A stretch of DNA of 64,000 nucleotides from Mactra quadrangularis (lineage: Eukaryota; Mollusca; Bivalvia; Venerida; Mactridae), in NCBI GenBank assembly GCA_025267735.1, contig CM046299.1, positions 33,184,887-33,248,886 of the forward strand, written 5' to 3'. Within the stretch, counting starts at the first letter, position 1, and the number at the start of each line of letters is the position of its first letter. The notes under the pieces are model-generated. The model had not been told where the DNA came from and searched no databases. It saw only the letters and a program-made list of their open reading frames with translations. This document shows positions 1 through 13,100 of the stretch, in pieces. A program made the position numbers and the translations under genes.

Positions 1-1107
1 ACTTGCAGGAAATGACTGAAACTTGTCTAACTACAAATAATTGCCAAAATGCTATCTAAATAATTGATTGTTATTTCATTTAGAGGCCGATAATCTTTCA
101 CTGCAATAAAAAAGTCGTTCGGCTTAATCATTGAATAACAAATCATAGCAAATATCATCAATTCGATATTCGATGTACACATTCATTGTTCAACGTGAAA
201 TCAATTAAATGTTTTAGAAAAAGTCACCAAAACAAAGAAACGATGTGCCAAAGACACGCTTGTGCGATTAGACGATGGAATTTATGTTGTACCGTCACAT
301 TGGTTTGTCGAGGCATCGTGTCATCGTACAATATATTCAGTTTTATTATGTATTTTTTTCTTAATTCATAGCTGTCTGTTTGTCTAAATAAACACTGTAA
401 TTTCTTATGTATTTTTTTCTTAATTCATAGCTGTTTGTTTGTCTAAATAAACACTGTAATTTCAAAAAACAACAACAACAATAGATTCAGTTTAGACCTA
501 TCGCTTCGGAAAAAGCTGTCATTTATCATCGCTTCAGCACATCACCACGTATAGCTTAGGTACTTTATGTTATCTTTTCGACATATCGTTAAAATTGAAA
601 CCATTAATATGCAGTTTGGAGTCTGCTTCCATATACATGTTCAGTAGACTTTTGTACGATAATCGAAGTGCTGAAAAGCACTTCGGCTGGACTGACCTGA
701 TTAATTCTCATTAAATTTGTCCTTTAATTATATCTAAACACTTCTTTTTTTAACACAGATTTCCGTATTTACTTGGTTAGATCGTTATATGATGGGTGTC
801 GTTGTTAAGATGCGGTGCATCGTGATTCATATATGTACGAAACATGCAAAATATTAAGTTATATTACTGTACTAATTTGTTGAGCTTATGCAATTTCATT
901 TGAATGAATGAATGCAAACACACCAAAGTTGCTCTCAATTGCTTTTTATTAACGATAATGTTTTTATTGACAGTATAAAGTATTTAATATAAAATATGAA
1001 GATTTGTCATTTTCTGTGTTGAAAGTATCAATACTAATTTTGTAATTTTACTTGATCAAAACATTTAAGAACATTTTAATGTTTGATAAATAATTCTACT
1101 CTTTCAG
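1..1107. other. Upstream intron or flank, mostly featureless
   Basis: AT-rich. No convincing exon is seen. It holds the 59-bp duplication at 346-463 and a small hairpin (GAAGTGCT 665-672 against AGCACTTC 677-684). Confidence 0.4.
346..463. repeat. 59-bp tandem duplication
   Basis: Copies 346-404 and 405-463 differ at about one base. Each contains TAAATAAACACTG and ends AATTTC, followed by AAAAAACAACAACAACAA. It looks like a duplicated 3' end of a retroelement or transcript. Confidence 0.8.
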
Positions 1108-1181
1108 GAGAAATCAGCGACAGTGAAGCAGATACTTCAGACGTGACAAGAAGTTCCCTACATGACATACGACGATATAAG
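1108..1181 (+). CDS. Exon 1 in window (VWA7/hemicentin-like gene)
   Basis: Acceptor CTCTTTCAG at 1099-1107; donor AAG|GTAAAT after 1181. Two bases complete a codon and 24 codons follow (EISDSEADTSDVTRSSL...). It ends in phase 0, which fits the phase-0 start at 4743. The other two frames are stopped. The residues are acidic and serine-rich, as expected of a linker after a VWA domain, and do not identify a family alone. Confidence 0.5.
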
Positions 1182-4100
1182 GTAAATTGATAATGTTTAA
1201 CTCTGTTGTTAGTACATGTATACGCTATTTGAAACTTAATGTCAAACTTAAGTTGTTTAACTGACTATAATTTAATAAACAAAATGTATATTTAATTCTA
1301 TTATTTATCACATTAGAAATATGAAAATATTTCCAACTTCAGCATTATTTGTTTGTTATACTTTAGTACACTCATGAATGCATGCATACGTACCAGGTAA
1401 ACTGATGCCAACTAAAGTACCAGATCAAAGGCACATTGTGCTTTGGTTGTAATCGTTTATACCGTTTATATTTTGCACAACGTGTATTACATTGCAATAA
1501 CTTTAATCAAGGCTTAAAGTCACGTGCTTTCCAAAAACACAATATAAGGTAAGCAAAATTTGCCTTTTCGCATTTTATCTTTCAGACGAACTGTTGAGTG
1601 ACATTAAAGTTTAAACAGGGCATATAATAAATACACACGTACTACCATTCTTTCCCTGAGAAAGTCAAGTGATCGTCTGAGGATTGATAGTTTATATCAT
1701 TCGCATAAACGAATCCAATAGTTCTTTAAAACGCTACAATTCTATTAAAGACTCTTTTTGTTTAGAACCATTCTTGGATACAATTATATCTCGAAAATAT
1801 AGAACATATTACTAAATTACGTATTTCTGGCTTTAATTTAAGAATTCAGACAGGTCGTTACTCAAACACCAGAGTCGAGCGAAATCAGCGATTTTGCCAA
1901 ATTTGTAATTCAATAGACGTCGAAGACGAGTTTCATTTTATTTTTAAGTGTACTATGTATGACCATATTCGAAAAAATTACATAAAGAAATTTTATAGAA
2001 CTAAACCGAGTATGTGCAAATTCATTAATCTTTTAAACAGTAGTAATAAATCAGAATTAATTTCTCTCGCGAAATATGTAGAAGAAGCTATTATAATTCG
2101 AAATAATGTTTTAACCCAAATCAATTAGTATAAGTAAATGTAAATATATTACGAAGTAACATATTATAATAGTTATGTTTTGTTACTATTTTATTACATC
2201 AATACTTGATGTGTATATTGTTATTGTCTCTGTTGTATTTATGTACTTTATAAACCTATCATTATGTTTTTGTCTTTTGATTTACATGTAGTATAATCAG
2301 ACATTTCTCTGATATTATGTCTCTATGTTTGTCATTGTGATTGTATAATCTTGTTTACCCGTGTCATTGTAATTTTGTCATGTCATTGTAACATTTTCAC
2401 GTCATTGTAATTTTATGATGTTGTCTTATCATGTTATAATCGTATTGATTGGAATGTGATCATTGTATTGTTATAATTGTTAATCACTAGAAACTGTATA
2501 GTTTTTGTGAATAAATGTATGTTCTGTTCTGTTCTGTTCTGTTCTGTTCTGTTCTGTTCTGTTCTGTTCTGTTCTGTTCTGTTCTGTTCTGTTCTGTTCT
2601 GTTCTGTTCTGTTCTGTTCTGTTCTGTTCTGTTCATAAACATTGAATCGACCGAGCGAACGCCCGCCTCGCGAATTGTTTGGCTATTGAACGACTGCGAG
2701 CGCCATTCTATAAATAGACGGTGAAGATATCACCTTTATACTAAGACGCATAACGACCCCCCAATCATCCGCAATTTACTTCCGCGTCAAGTAGTTCCGC
2801 GTATGAATACAAAAAATATCAAAGAAGTTGTTGAGTTACTTTGTCATTTTTTTGCCAAATGTAACTATTAAAATGTAAAAAAATGACCGCTTATAGCTAC
2901 AGGAATATTAATCTGTATATACTAAATACTTTTAAACCTCTGTAGGTATAGGTACATAGTTAAACCGTGTACTCTACTTTCGATTTCAAATTATTGTGTA
3001 AAGAATGACAGATGTAAACACGTTATAATGATGAAGGTTTAACTTCCAGTTAAAAAGTTGAATTTGATGAGGATAGTTGGTTGGATAGTCAAATGTTATT
3101 GAGTAGAAACAAAATTCATACTCTATTTGTTCAGTTTACTTGAAGGGGGGAATTGTTAGAATGTAAACATTGCCACGTGCTTTCAGGTAAATAAACAGTT
3201 TACCCGTGATGCGCGGCGTCTCCGTACAAAGGTCAGTCAGACCGTTTTTGTACAGAATGCTGCGAGCGCTCGCTATAAAATCCAAGATGACGTCATACAG
3301 CACATTATTGAAAAAGCGGGTGGGGAAACAATTATTTCTGCTGATACACGAGATCTTTCACATTTTTTATCATACATTAATCATAGTGATACAATTTACT
3401 GTACCAAATAAAGTACATTTTGTATTATTATATGCATTGCGTGGATATTTTATGTGGAAGAATTAACACACAAGTTTGCGTCCCACTTTTCAGGGATAAT
3501 TCTTTGTTATAAAAATTTCATTTTTCCAGCCGTCATCTTTGGTATCTGTTATAATATATATTTCAAATGATCTATTAATACAGTACCCACAAATGTTTGG
3601 AGACAAAAGAAATTTACTACAATTCTTGAATTTTGATGGTTATTTTTTGTAGAATTATTAGTTTTATTATATTTAAGTATGGTTGTGATAAAATGAAAAC
3701 AAATATCATTAATGCAGCACATTTATAATATTCAGCATCTGACACCCTTAAGCTTGAAAACTATGTTTATCGTAATTATTTTCTATAATGTATTTTGTTT
3801 GCTATTTTTCTAGACTCAGTTATAAGTTAAGTGATAAACAAAAAATAAAAATAAAGAGCTTTTTTAAAATACTCATTTTTTTCAAATTTTAGACGAAAGC
3901 TATTTAGTAGGCCTGCAAAGTGAAAATGTCTCCGCACTTTTGGTGGGCATTGTATATAAAATGTAAAACAACATCATCTAAATGGACATATTAATAATAA
4001 TATATTAACTACATGTAATATAAAATCACCGTCTGGCGAAACATGTTTGAATAAGTAAAGAAAAGAAAATTAATTTGCATGTGAAGTCACATTTGCTTGA

Positions 4101-7100
4101 TTTTTGTTATATATAATATATATATATACAAAATGTATAAGCTTTTTTCTTTACGATATTTATTTATTGGAGTTAACGCCGTGTCAACACAATTTTAGGT
4201 CATTTTACGGCATCCAGCGCACCTAACTTAGCTTTCCTGGACCATTGTCTATTACCAGTACTCACCTACCCTTCCACAAGGCCGGAAATTTCTCCATATT
4301 ATCTAATGAATGGAGGAAAATCGACATTTTTTGTCAAATTTTCATGGAAGGGTATAACCTCCGCGGGTGGGATTCGAACCCGCACCCCCCCCCTCGGGCA
4401 CGAGTATCCAAATCCCGGCGCGCTACCAACTGCGCTATCGACCCGGGTTCTTTACGATATACAAGTATACATTCATTATAAAATAGTATTTTAGATCAAG
4501 GGAGGTAACTTATATAAACTGAAATCTATTTATAAAACAATTTCTAAGCGAAACACCTTTCGAGCTGAATCGCGAGCGCTCGCGCGAGCGCCCGCGCTCA
4601 GAACACGGGCGCTCGATGTCGCCCCGAGCGCTCGCATAGTTGAAAGCACCTCTGATGATATAAATTGAAAAAACTTCAAACGCAAAGTTATCATTATAAG
4701 CATACGTCGCGAACCGGTCTGATAATAGTTTTCCCTTTTCAGAGAAATTCACCTCACAACATTGTAGACATAGAACGGTTTGTAGAACATTCAACAAAGA
4801 AAGAAAATATTTATAATGTTACAGTTGATGATACGATGACACAACTAATAGTGAAAGTTATACTATCAAAAGGTCAACCATTATTAAATATAATCAGGCC
4901 GTCTGGTAAGTTTAAAATTTGCTGTTACACATGTATTTTCTATTTCCATGTTCTGTATAAATGCATAATATTATGTCAATGGAAAGTTAAATCAATAATG
5001 ATAACTACAAGTGCATTTCAGAAGCCTGTTTAGCTATTAAACTAGAGTTACAGACAAAATAATCCTGAAATCTATTTATACAAATGTTAAATCACCCATC
5101 ATGTATACTGTCCTGGCAAAATATGCTTTAAGTTTGACTAGCAGTCTTCATAAAATAATTCATTCTGCACAAATGTATTAGTATATTAGGCTTTTTAGCT
5201 CTTAATCTTACAGCCTAATTTTTATCTAAATGAATGGCCCAATGTCAATGTTTGTCTACATCCAAGGCCATTGAATTCCCAAGTATGACCAAAATCAGTA
5301 TATGAACAATTGATGACTTATTAATTAATTCTCAGCTTACAGCACTGTCTTGCTTCAGTGCTTTTCAGCACTTTGATTGTTTATGTGATTGTTGGTATGT
5401 GTGTTAACTCATTTAATTACTATTGTCGACCTTTTTAGTCTAATTTCAACAGACTACTGTAGCTACAAGAGCTACAAAATATACAATTACATGTTTTATT
5501 ATACATATAAAATGAGGTAACTTATATTTGTCGATATTTTGTTATATCAAAAGTAAATGCTACCGTTTGGGTGAGCTCATTTAATCACTCGTGCTACGTA
5601 ATAGTGATATATAATTTATAAAATTATAATTCTTACACTTCAAAAACTAGTGCCTATTTTTGTTATGCGATAAAACATCCCCAACTGAAGTTTTTATTGT
5701 TAGTCTCTTATTTTTTATTAGGTACAGTGATGACGAATATAACGAATATACAAACCATAAAACATTTATCAAATGGTTCTAGTATTGTAACAATAACCAT
5801 ACCAATTTCACAGACCCATGTAAGTTGGAGTAATTTAATTCAAACATTCGGTAAATCAACCTTTTAAACGCAATTTTGATGTTTCGCGATATAAAACAAA
5901 ATTTATTTATTCATGTCCCTATAAATGATCATTTAAACATTGCTAAGATTATTGTAGTAGTAAGTGTAAACATATTCTGATAATCACGAACTACTACCTT
6001 GGTTAATTTGTTCATTTATAATTGAAAAGTAAGTAATAAACTGCTCATTGACAAGTAAAAATCTAAATTCGTTACGTATGAACAAGAATTCACAATACTT
6101 TAAATCACACTCGTATATCTCTTAGAGGAAGACGTATATTATTATAATAGAATATACCAGACTGATTTCTTATAGTTTATGCCTTTTTTGCAGCCAAAAG
6201 ATAATGGACAATGGTCCATCTCAAACAGGAATAATAATACAGCTGAGGTTATGATACAAGGTTTGAGCCCAGTTTCCATTCAGCATTCTACACAGTTTTT
6301 TAAACTTGGAACTAATTCTGCCATAAAGGATAATTTACTTGCAAGTATGTATTATTTACTGCTAAAATTGCTTTTGTTTAATGAAAAAAGTAATTAATAA
6401 CTGTATGCAAACTTAACAAGAAATAAGTATACCTTACCCGAAGAGTTATTGCATTTTAAATTTATTTTTTATCTTTAACCAATATCATTGTGCTACCTAC
6501 ATTTGCATTTCGTATCCTTCCGCATTGTTCTAGTACCTTAGGTAAGGTTACAAGAGGTTACATCCTTTTATTGTGTCTCGGGCTTGTATAAACAAAACAG
6601 CCTTATGTTGAAGATGAAGTCAGGCCAAACTCACTTTGCTCATTGACGCAATGTGGAGCCGATGGGCAAATGAGTTTGTAACTTTCGTTGGTACCAGTTT
6701 CGAAACGAACATAAACACACTCGGCTTGCTCAGTTAGTAGCACGAAGTATTAATCTAGGGGTCGTAGGATCGATTCCTGGACAGGGCATAACATTGTCAT
6801 GGTCATTAAATAATGGCTACGGTCATTCTCCTGCCTACTACTGCTTCTAAATCAGGTGGGGTATTTGTCAGTCACTGACGGAAGTATACGTCTAGTATTG
6901 GTTAACAGCTAAATCTAAAGATAGTAAGTTAACTGTCTGCCGTTATATAACCTATAAAATGTGTTGCTACACCACTAACCCCAACTGAAATGATTCAACT
7001 AAGTGATTAATAATTATGTTGAGATAATAACTATGGGGTATTTTCTCGCAAAGCAATTATTTCAAATAGGAATAGTTGGGCAATAACCCGTATCGGACAC

Positions 7101-10100
7101 CCGTCATTGGTACAACTCACGGTTGCTGTGTAGCTTAGCCCCCCCGGCCCCCCCATCATTCTGAAAGTAATGCGATTTAGACTACACTACAATTCTTTAA
7201 CTCTATTTAACAGAAGTATCACCTCTAGTGAGCCAATAAATACTGTCATGTTTTAGATCAACAAATCTGACATGATTTTAATCACTGCAACATAGTAGCT
7301 AGCAAATGATCATTATTGGCAACCCCGTTCATAATAATTATATGCGCACAAAATAACACTAAGTCTTGCTGAAAGATATTCGTAACATTTCACATCTGTA
7401 CCAATTTCTAAAATGGGACTGGTGCTGATATATCAATGATATTTTAACATTCCATTGTTATTCATTTTTTAGATAAAAATTACCGAATGAAAATCGTTGT
7501 CAATGGTGCCGATAAAATAACCAATATTACTGGACGTCTGTTCCCTAGAAATCAGAGGATATTACAGAAGATGATACCTTTAAGCCATGTTAGCAATATC
7601 GGTTTTGAAAATTTAAACACAACAATATTGGATCAGGTGATGTGTTACTAACACCGTTTCTTTCATGCTTTACGGTGAAATGCTGTGTTATTCGATGAAA
7701 ATAAACGATGAAAATATCGGTTTATATTTTCACCGTAGTGAAGTGCTGGAGGAACGATGACCTGAACTTATTTTTTTAAATAAGAATTATGATTATGTCA
7801 AATATCGAAATTGTACAGCAATATTATCCATAAAATACTTTATTATGTATCAATTAGACAATTAATACTAATAGAAGTTAAAAAGAGCAGTCAAAGTAAA
7901 GCACGCTAGACTTTTCGAGTGTTTAGCTCATGGCAAGGTTTATCTTCCTTTCAAAGTAAATAAATCAGTGAAACAAAAATTATCAATTTATATAAATTAG
8001 AGGCATAACTCCCATAACATACATCCATAGTAACGTCCCTTTATAGTTAAGAAGACATATCATCAATAAATAAGCATACCTATTTTTATTTATATATCTT
8101 GAGTATTAAAAATACAAAAATGTATTTCAATTTGAAGAAATTTCAACATTACAATAAGGGTGCAGAATTCCAAAAATAAATTATAAAGGGTTATGTCCTT
8201 CTTCAGTTATGAACAATGAATAAGCATTCCATCTTTCATAAAAATAACTTATATGGGTATTCATTTTTTCACTTCAAAGTTCTCAAACCATAACTAAAAA
8301 GCTGAAATGGGACACAACTCCTAAAATAGCACTTCATAGTTATCCCCTTTTGTAGTCGTGTAAATGTAGTGCTGATAAATTAGCATATTAACTTTCAATC
8401 AAATATCTTTACCAGTACTGAAAAGATTTAGTTAAAATAAACTTTAACCTTAAATGTTAAGAGAATAAAGGGACATAATGTCGAAAGTAATTTATCCAGA
8501 GTTATGTCCCTTCAAAATCTGAAAGATAAAGAACTGAGAAATAAGCATGTAATATATTTATAACTACTAAATATATCCCATTTGAACAAATTTTAATCTT
8601 AAATGTTAGAATATGACTAAAAAAACAATTTATTCACAGTTACGTCCCTGAGGAGCCGTCTTGATAAAGTACCGACATATAAATTTACAAACTTTACGTC
8701 ATTTATATTGGAGTTTAAAAACTTTAACCTCCAAACCATTGTCAACGGCAACGCCGACGCAAAAGTGATAGCACATTTTGCAAATTAATAAATTCACATG
8801 ATTTTTTCGCAAGAATTTACAACAATCGTTGAATTCATTTGAAATTTACTTAAAAAGACCCTTTACCTCTGTATTAACACTGTGTTCTGTATAAACAGAC
8901 GCCGTCTTGTTTTCAGGGGTTTTGAGAAAAAAAATCCGACCATTGCAATCGCCAATATCAATTTTCAAAACTGGCCATTTGTGCCATTTAATTAATTTAA
9001 TATTTTTTGCGCGCATGCAACTAGTAACTATGATTATGTCATTGTTATGAAATACCATAAGTTTCAAAAATGCTGACACACATCTGAAATTGGTTTATCA
9101 ATTTCCGTTTAAAACTGCAAATAGGTGTAAATTAGTCGCCAAACAACACGCTGAAATAATTTTAAATGCTGCAAAAAAAAATAAATAGACTCAACAGGAG
9201 CTGAGATTATTGACTGTTTAGAATTTATGTAATAAAAACAATGCTAGGATGGCACATAGAAACTGAATTTGAATTACGAAACGATACATGTACGCGACCA
9301 GCATTTACTCGATTAAATATTTTTTTGGGGCGGAGATTTACTCTGAACATGCTAGATGTTTACTTTCGCATACAGCGAAAATTAGTTTTTCCGTCGCACA
9401 TATTGATCATAGAGAAACTAGGTCATCATTTTGTTAACCCGTAATAATGCATTATATATTGTAAGCGGTTAACATTACAATATCGGGGTTGTAATATTGG
9501 GGTGTTGTGTAAAACCATTATATACATATATGATTTAGATGTTTAGACATCGTTCCAAAAATGACGGACTGCTTTTTTCTAGGGAGACAGACAAGCTACA
9601 GCTATTTCCAACATCATGTAAGCAAGTACAGTGGTGACAAAAATGCATTATTTGATGCTAAACCAGGCGATGTATCAACCAATCTATCTTATCCTGTTGC
9701 TAACTGATTTTTAAAACGAAATTCGACAAGTTAAGTCGACACAGCTTCAGTTCAGATTACACGGCAATCACTCGACTGCAAGAGTTTCATATATTAAATG
9801 AATAGTAAAAAGATAATACATACAATAGTCCAATACAGATTTTCACAAGAAAATCAGAACGTTGACTGTATCAAAGCTGCATCATGTGCATTGAATTGCA
9901 TTCTGTGATTTATTTGATGAATATCCAGTCATTATACGGTAAATACAGAGGTTGACTAGTACTCAAAGCCAATCTGTGCATAAATTAAATATAATGGACT
10001 GGCGTCAAAAAGCATCGACGTTCTTGAGTCTTCAGCCTTCAGCGCGTTTCCTTCCATTATCCTTATATCCATATCGTCATTTACATATCAGAAAAACATG

Positions 10101-13100
10101 CACTTTCCACTCGCCTGATAATATCGTTTAAATCCTGCCGTTTAATCGCGTAATATGACATCACAATAAAAACTTCTGTGTTGATTTAAAATTCGCGTAG
10201 TCCAACTCCGACGTAAACACATTTACCTTGACATTGACTGTTTATCTACATTACACGTTTTGTCTCCTTCCGCGTTAGGAAACTGTTAAACGATTGTTGA
10301 GTTTAAATATGTTTTTCCGCATACTTCTTTACCGTATCAAACATGGATTAATTGGATTTGGATGTCTACTGTCTTTAGAAATAAACGATTCTGTTACAAT
10401 AATTTGTGCTCACTGGACCTACTTATTTTCGCTCTATCACATTTACTATGTGTTATACGGTCAGTCCATGAACTGGCACAGGTAGAATCTATAGTCTTGC
10501 ATTTTGCAGGTGAAAAGCATGAAAGAAACAGAAAATACGCCGATTTCAGTGTAAGATCGATTTATATCGCGCCTTGTGAGCTCAGAAAATGACCTTTTCA
10601 CGAGTGGCGTAGCCACTCGTGAAAATATGTTTTCTAATCTCACTCGGTGAAATATAAATCGATCTTACACCAAAATTAGCGAATATCCTCTATATATTCA
10701 TCCTGAAATAATTTAGAGCATAGTGATTGATAATGTTAACCTCAAAGAAGATCCTATGCAAAGCTTCTACTAATAGCATTGTCTCAATAGCCTATCAAAA
10801 GTAAATTATGTACATTGTTTTTGCTTTTCATTGACACAAAATATCAATTATGTGAACTTATCAGAACTTGAAATTGTTCGATACCACGAGCAAAACATAT
10901 AACAAATCAATTCCAAAGAAAAAAACCAAAGCATACCTCAATTTGTATTAAGCATTGTTCGGCTATTGCAGTAGTTGTTTGTAAATGATGAATAAAATCT
11001 TAACAACATAGAGTTCGCCAATGAATACTTTACCAATATCATATCAGTGGTAAAGGTCGTCGCCATTTTTTGAGGTTACTTTACTATTACTTGCACTGGA
11101 TCCTATGGTGCCATTTCTGATTTATCGGTATATATTTAATAATGACTCATTCCCGAGACATAACCCCGAATTCAGAACAATCTAAGATTATATTGCGGAT
11201 TACTAAAACCCGAATTTTTCAGTAGTTAAACCGTCAGTAATCAAAGCACAGAAGGCGCTGAATTTGTTTGGGTCACGGAATATAAGAAAGGTGAAGGTTG
11301 TGTGGAAACAATGAGATATAAATGTAGTACAGATACTACAGATGCTATGAATTCAAAGAACAATGCCACAGGGTTATAAATTTATATTTTAATGAACTGA
11401 AAATAATGTGGTCCCCGATCAGTGGGGTGCCTCAATTGAGTTGCCCTCAATTCATGATTTTGCAATTTTAGGCGAGAACAAAGGAGCCGTGACCTTATTC
11501 CGACTTCTGTGTGATTTCGCGCACATTTATTACTGTCACATACTAGTGTTTGTTGCAAATGAATTCTACGGTCATATTTCATTAAAAAAAAAATTACAAC
11601 ATTACCGCTGCATCTTATAACTTCTTCAAATGAAAATCACACCCACATTAAATATCCAATATGGCGTCGCTTAAAACGTAAATAAACAGAGGAACTGTGA
11701 CCTACTTAAAATATATGCGCTTTAATCAAAGTTGTCACTGTCACAAACCTGTTCGTTTTGTGGAAAAAGTATTCAGGCAGCTTCTTAAACTGAAAATCAC
11801 ATCCACACGATCCAAATTATTTGGCGTCGCTTTATAATGATAGGCCTATTTAAGTAAACAAAGGACCTGTGTCTGTGCCCAACAAAAAATTGAATCTGTA
11901 TGCGCTTTAATCAATATTATCACTGTCACTAATTGGTTTGTTATGTGAAATCAACTTTACATATATTTCTTGTTTATAAATAATACCAACAAACGATAAT
12001 GTATAATAAATATTGCATGAAATTTTATTTACAAATCTTCTTTCTTTCTTCTCCGTGGGTTGTTCTGTTGACTCTTCAGCGTGGTTTGATCACGTGACAA
12101 ATTGAATTTGTTATATAAACTAACCCATAGGCGAACACCTTTTAATTGAAGAGTTCAAAATTGACGTGCGTTTAATCAAAATCATTTCAATATATTACCA
12201 GTAATTTGCGGAAATGTTACAGAATTGCACAATATTAGAAATCTTCGACCAATCGGGAACTATATTGTCTTCCATGATCAGGTTTGAAAATTAATGCGCC
12301 TGTTATTTGACAATTAATCTGGTTCCCTGTCCTATTATAGTTCGCAGGGGACCAGTCCATTTGACAATCTTCACGCAGTGATCTCCCCTGAATTTTTCGG
12401 CGTTAATGTCCATGTAAAGGGAAGTAACCGCTTCAAAAAAGCGGACTACTTTCGGTATTTGCAATTAACAGCATTCGGGTCTGAAATTTCGCTACCATTA
12501 TTTGTTTGGTCTGACGACCCAAACAAATAAAAAATTGGACATTAATGTTTTAGGGGTTAAGGTTAATTGCAAACTACCTGTACATTAACCCATATACGGC
12601 GACGATTTTGTTCAATATTTTGCTTTTAAACTGATATGTGTATCAGGGCTCAATATGCTATAATATACGGCTTCCTCTAAGAGATATACGAGTGTGATTT
12701 AAAGTGTGAATTCTTGTTCATACGTAACGAATTTAGATTTTTTATAACTGAAAGTAAGTCACAAACTGCTCATTGACAAGTAAAGTCCTATAAACATAAT
12801 GAACGAATTAGGCCGGTATTCCATCTATACGGGAACGTGTAGCGTGAACGTGAAACGCAAACGTAAAAAAATCAAACAAACGATTTCCTATTGTATGTAT
12901 TCCATATCGGCGTGAGCATGGCGTGAGCGTAAAACGTGAATTCATGACATGTGACCGTGTAACGCGAGCGTGAAACCGATCGCTACATGTAGTGATTTTT
13001 TCACGTTCACGCACGGCCTTCGCGGACGAGAAGCTACCAAAGGTCCTCTGTCAATGCAAGATGCAACAAAAAAAATATTGAAGCAATTAGTAAATGCCCT

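Noticed and set aside
2515..2724. 69-aa ORF rich in LFCSV
   Set aside because: Translation of the (GTTCT)n microsatellite and flank.
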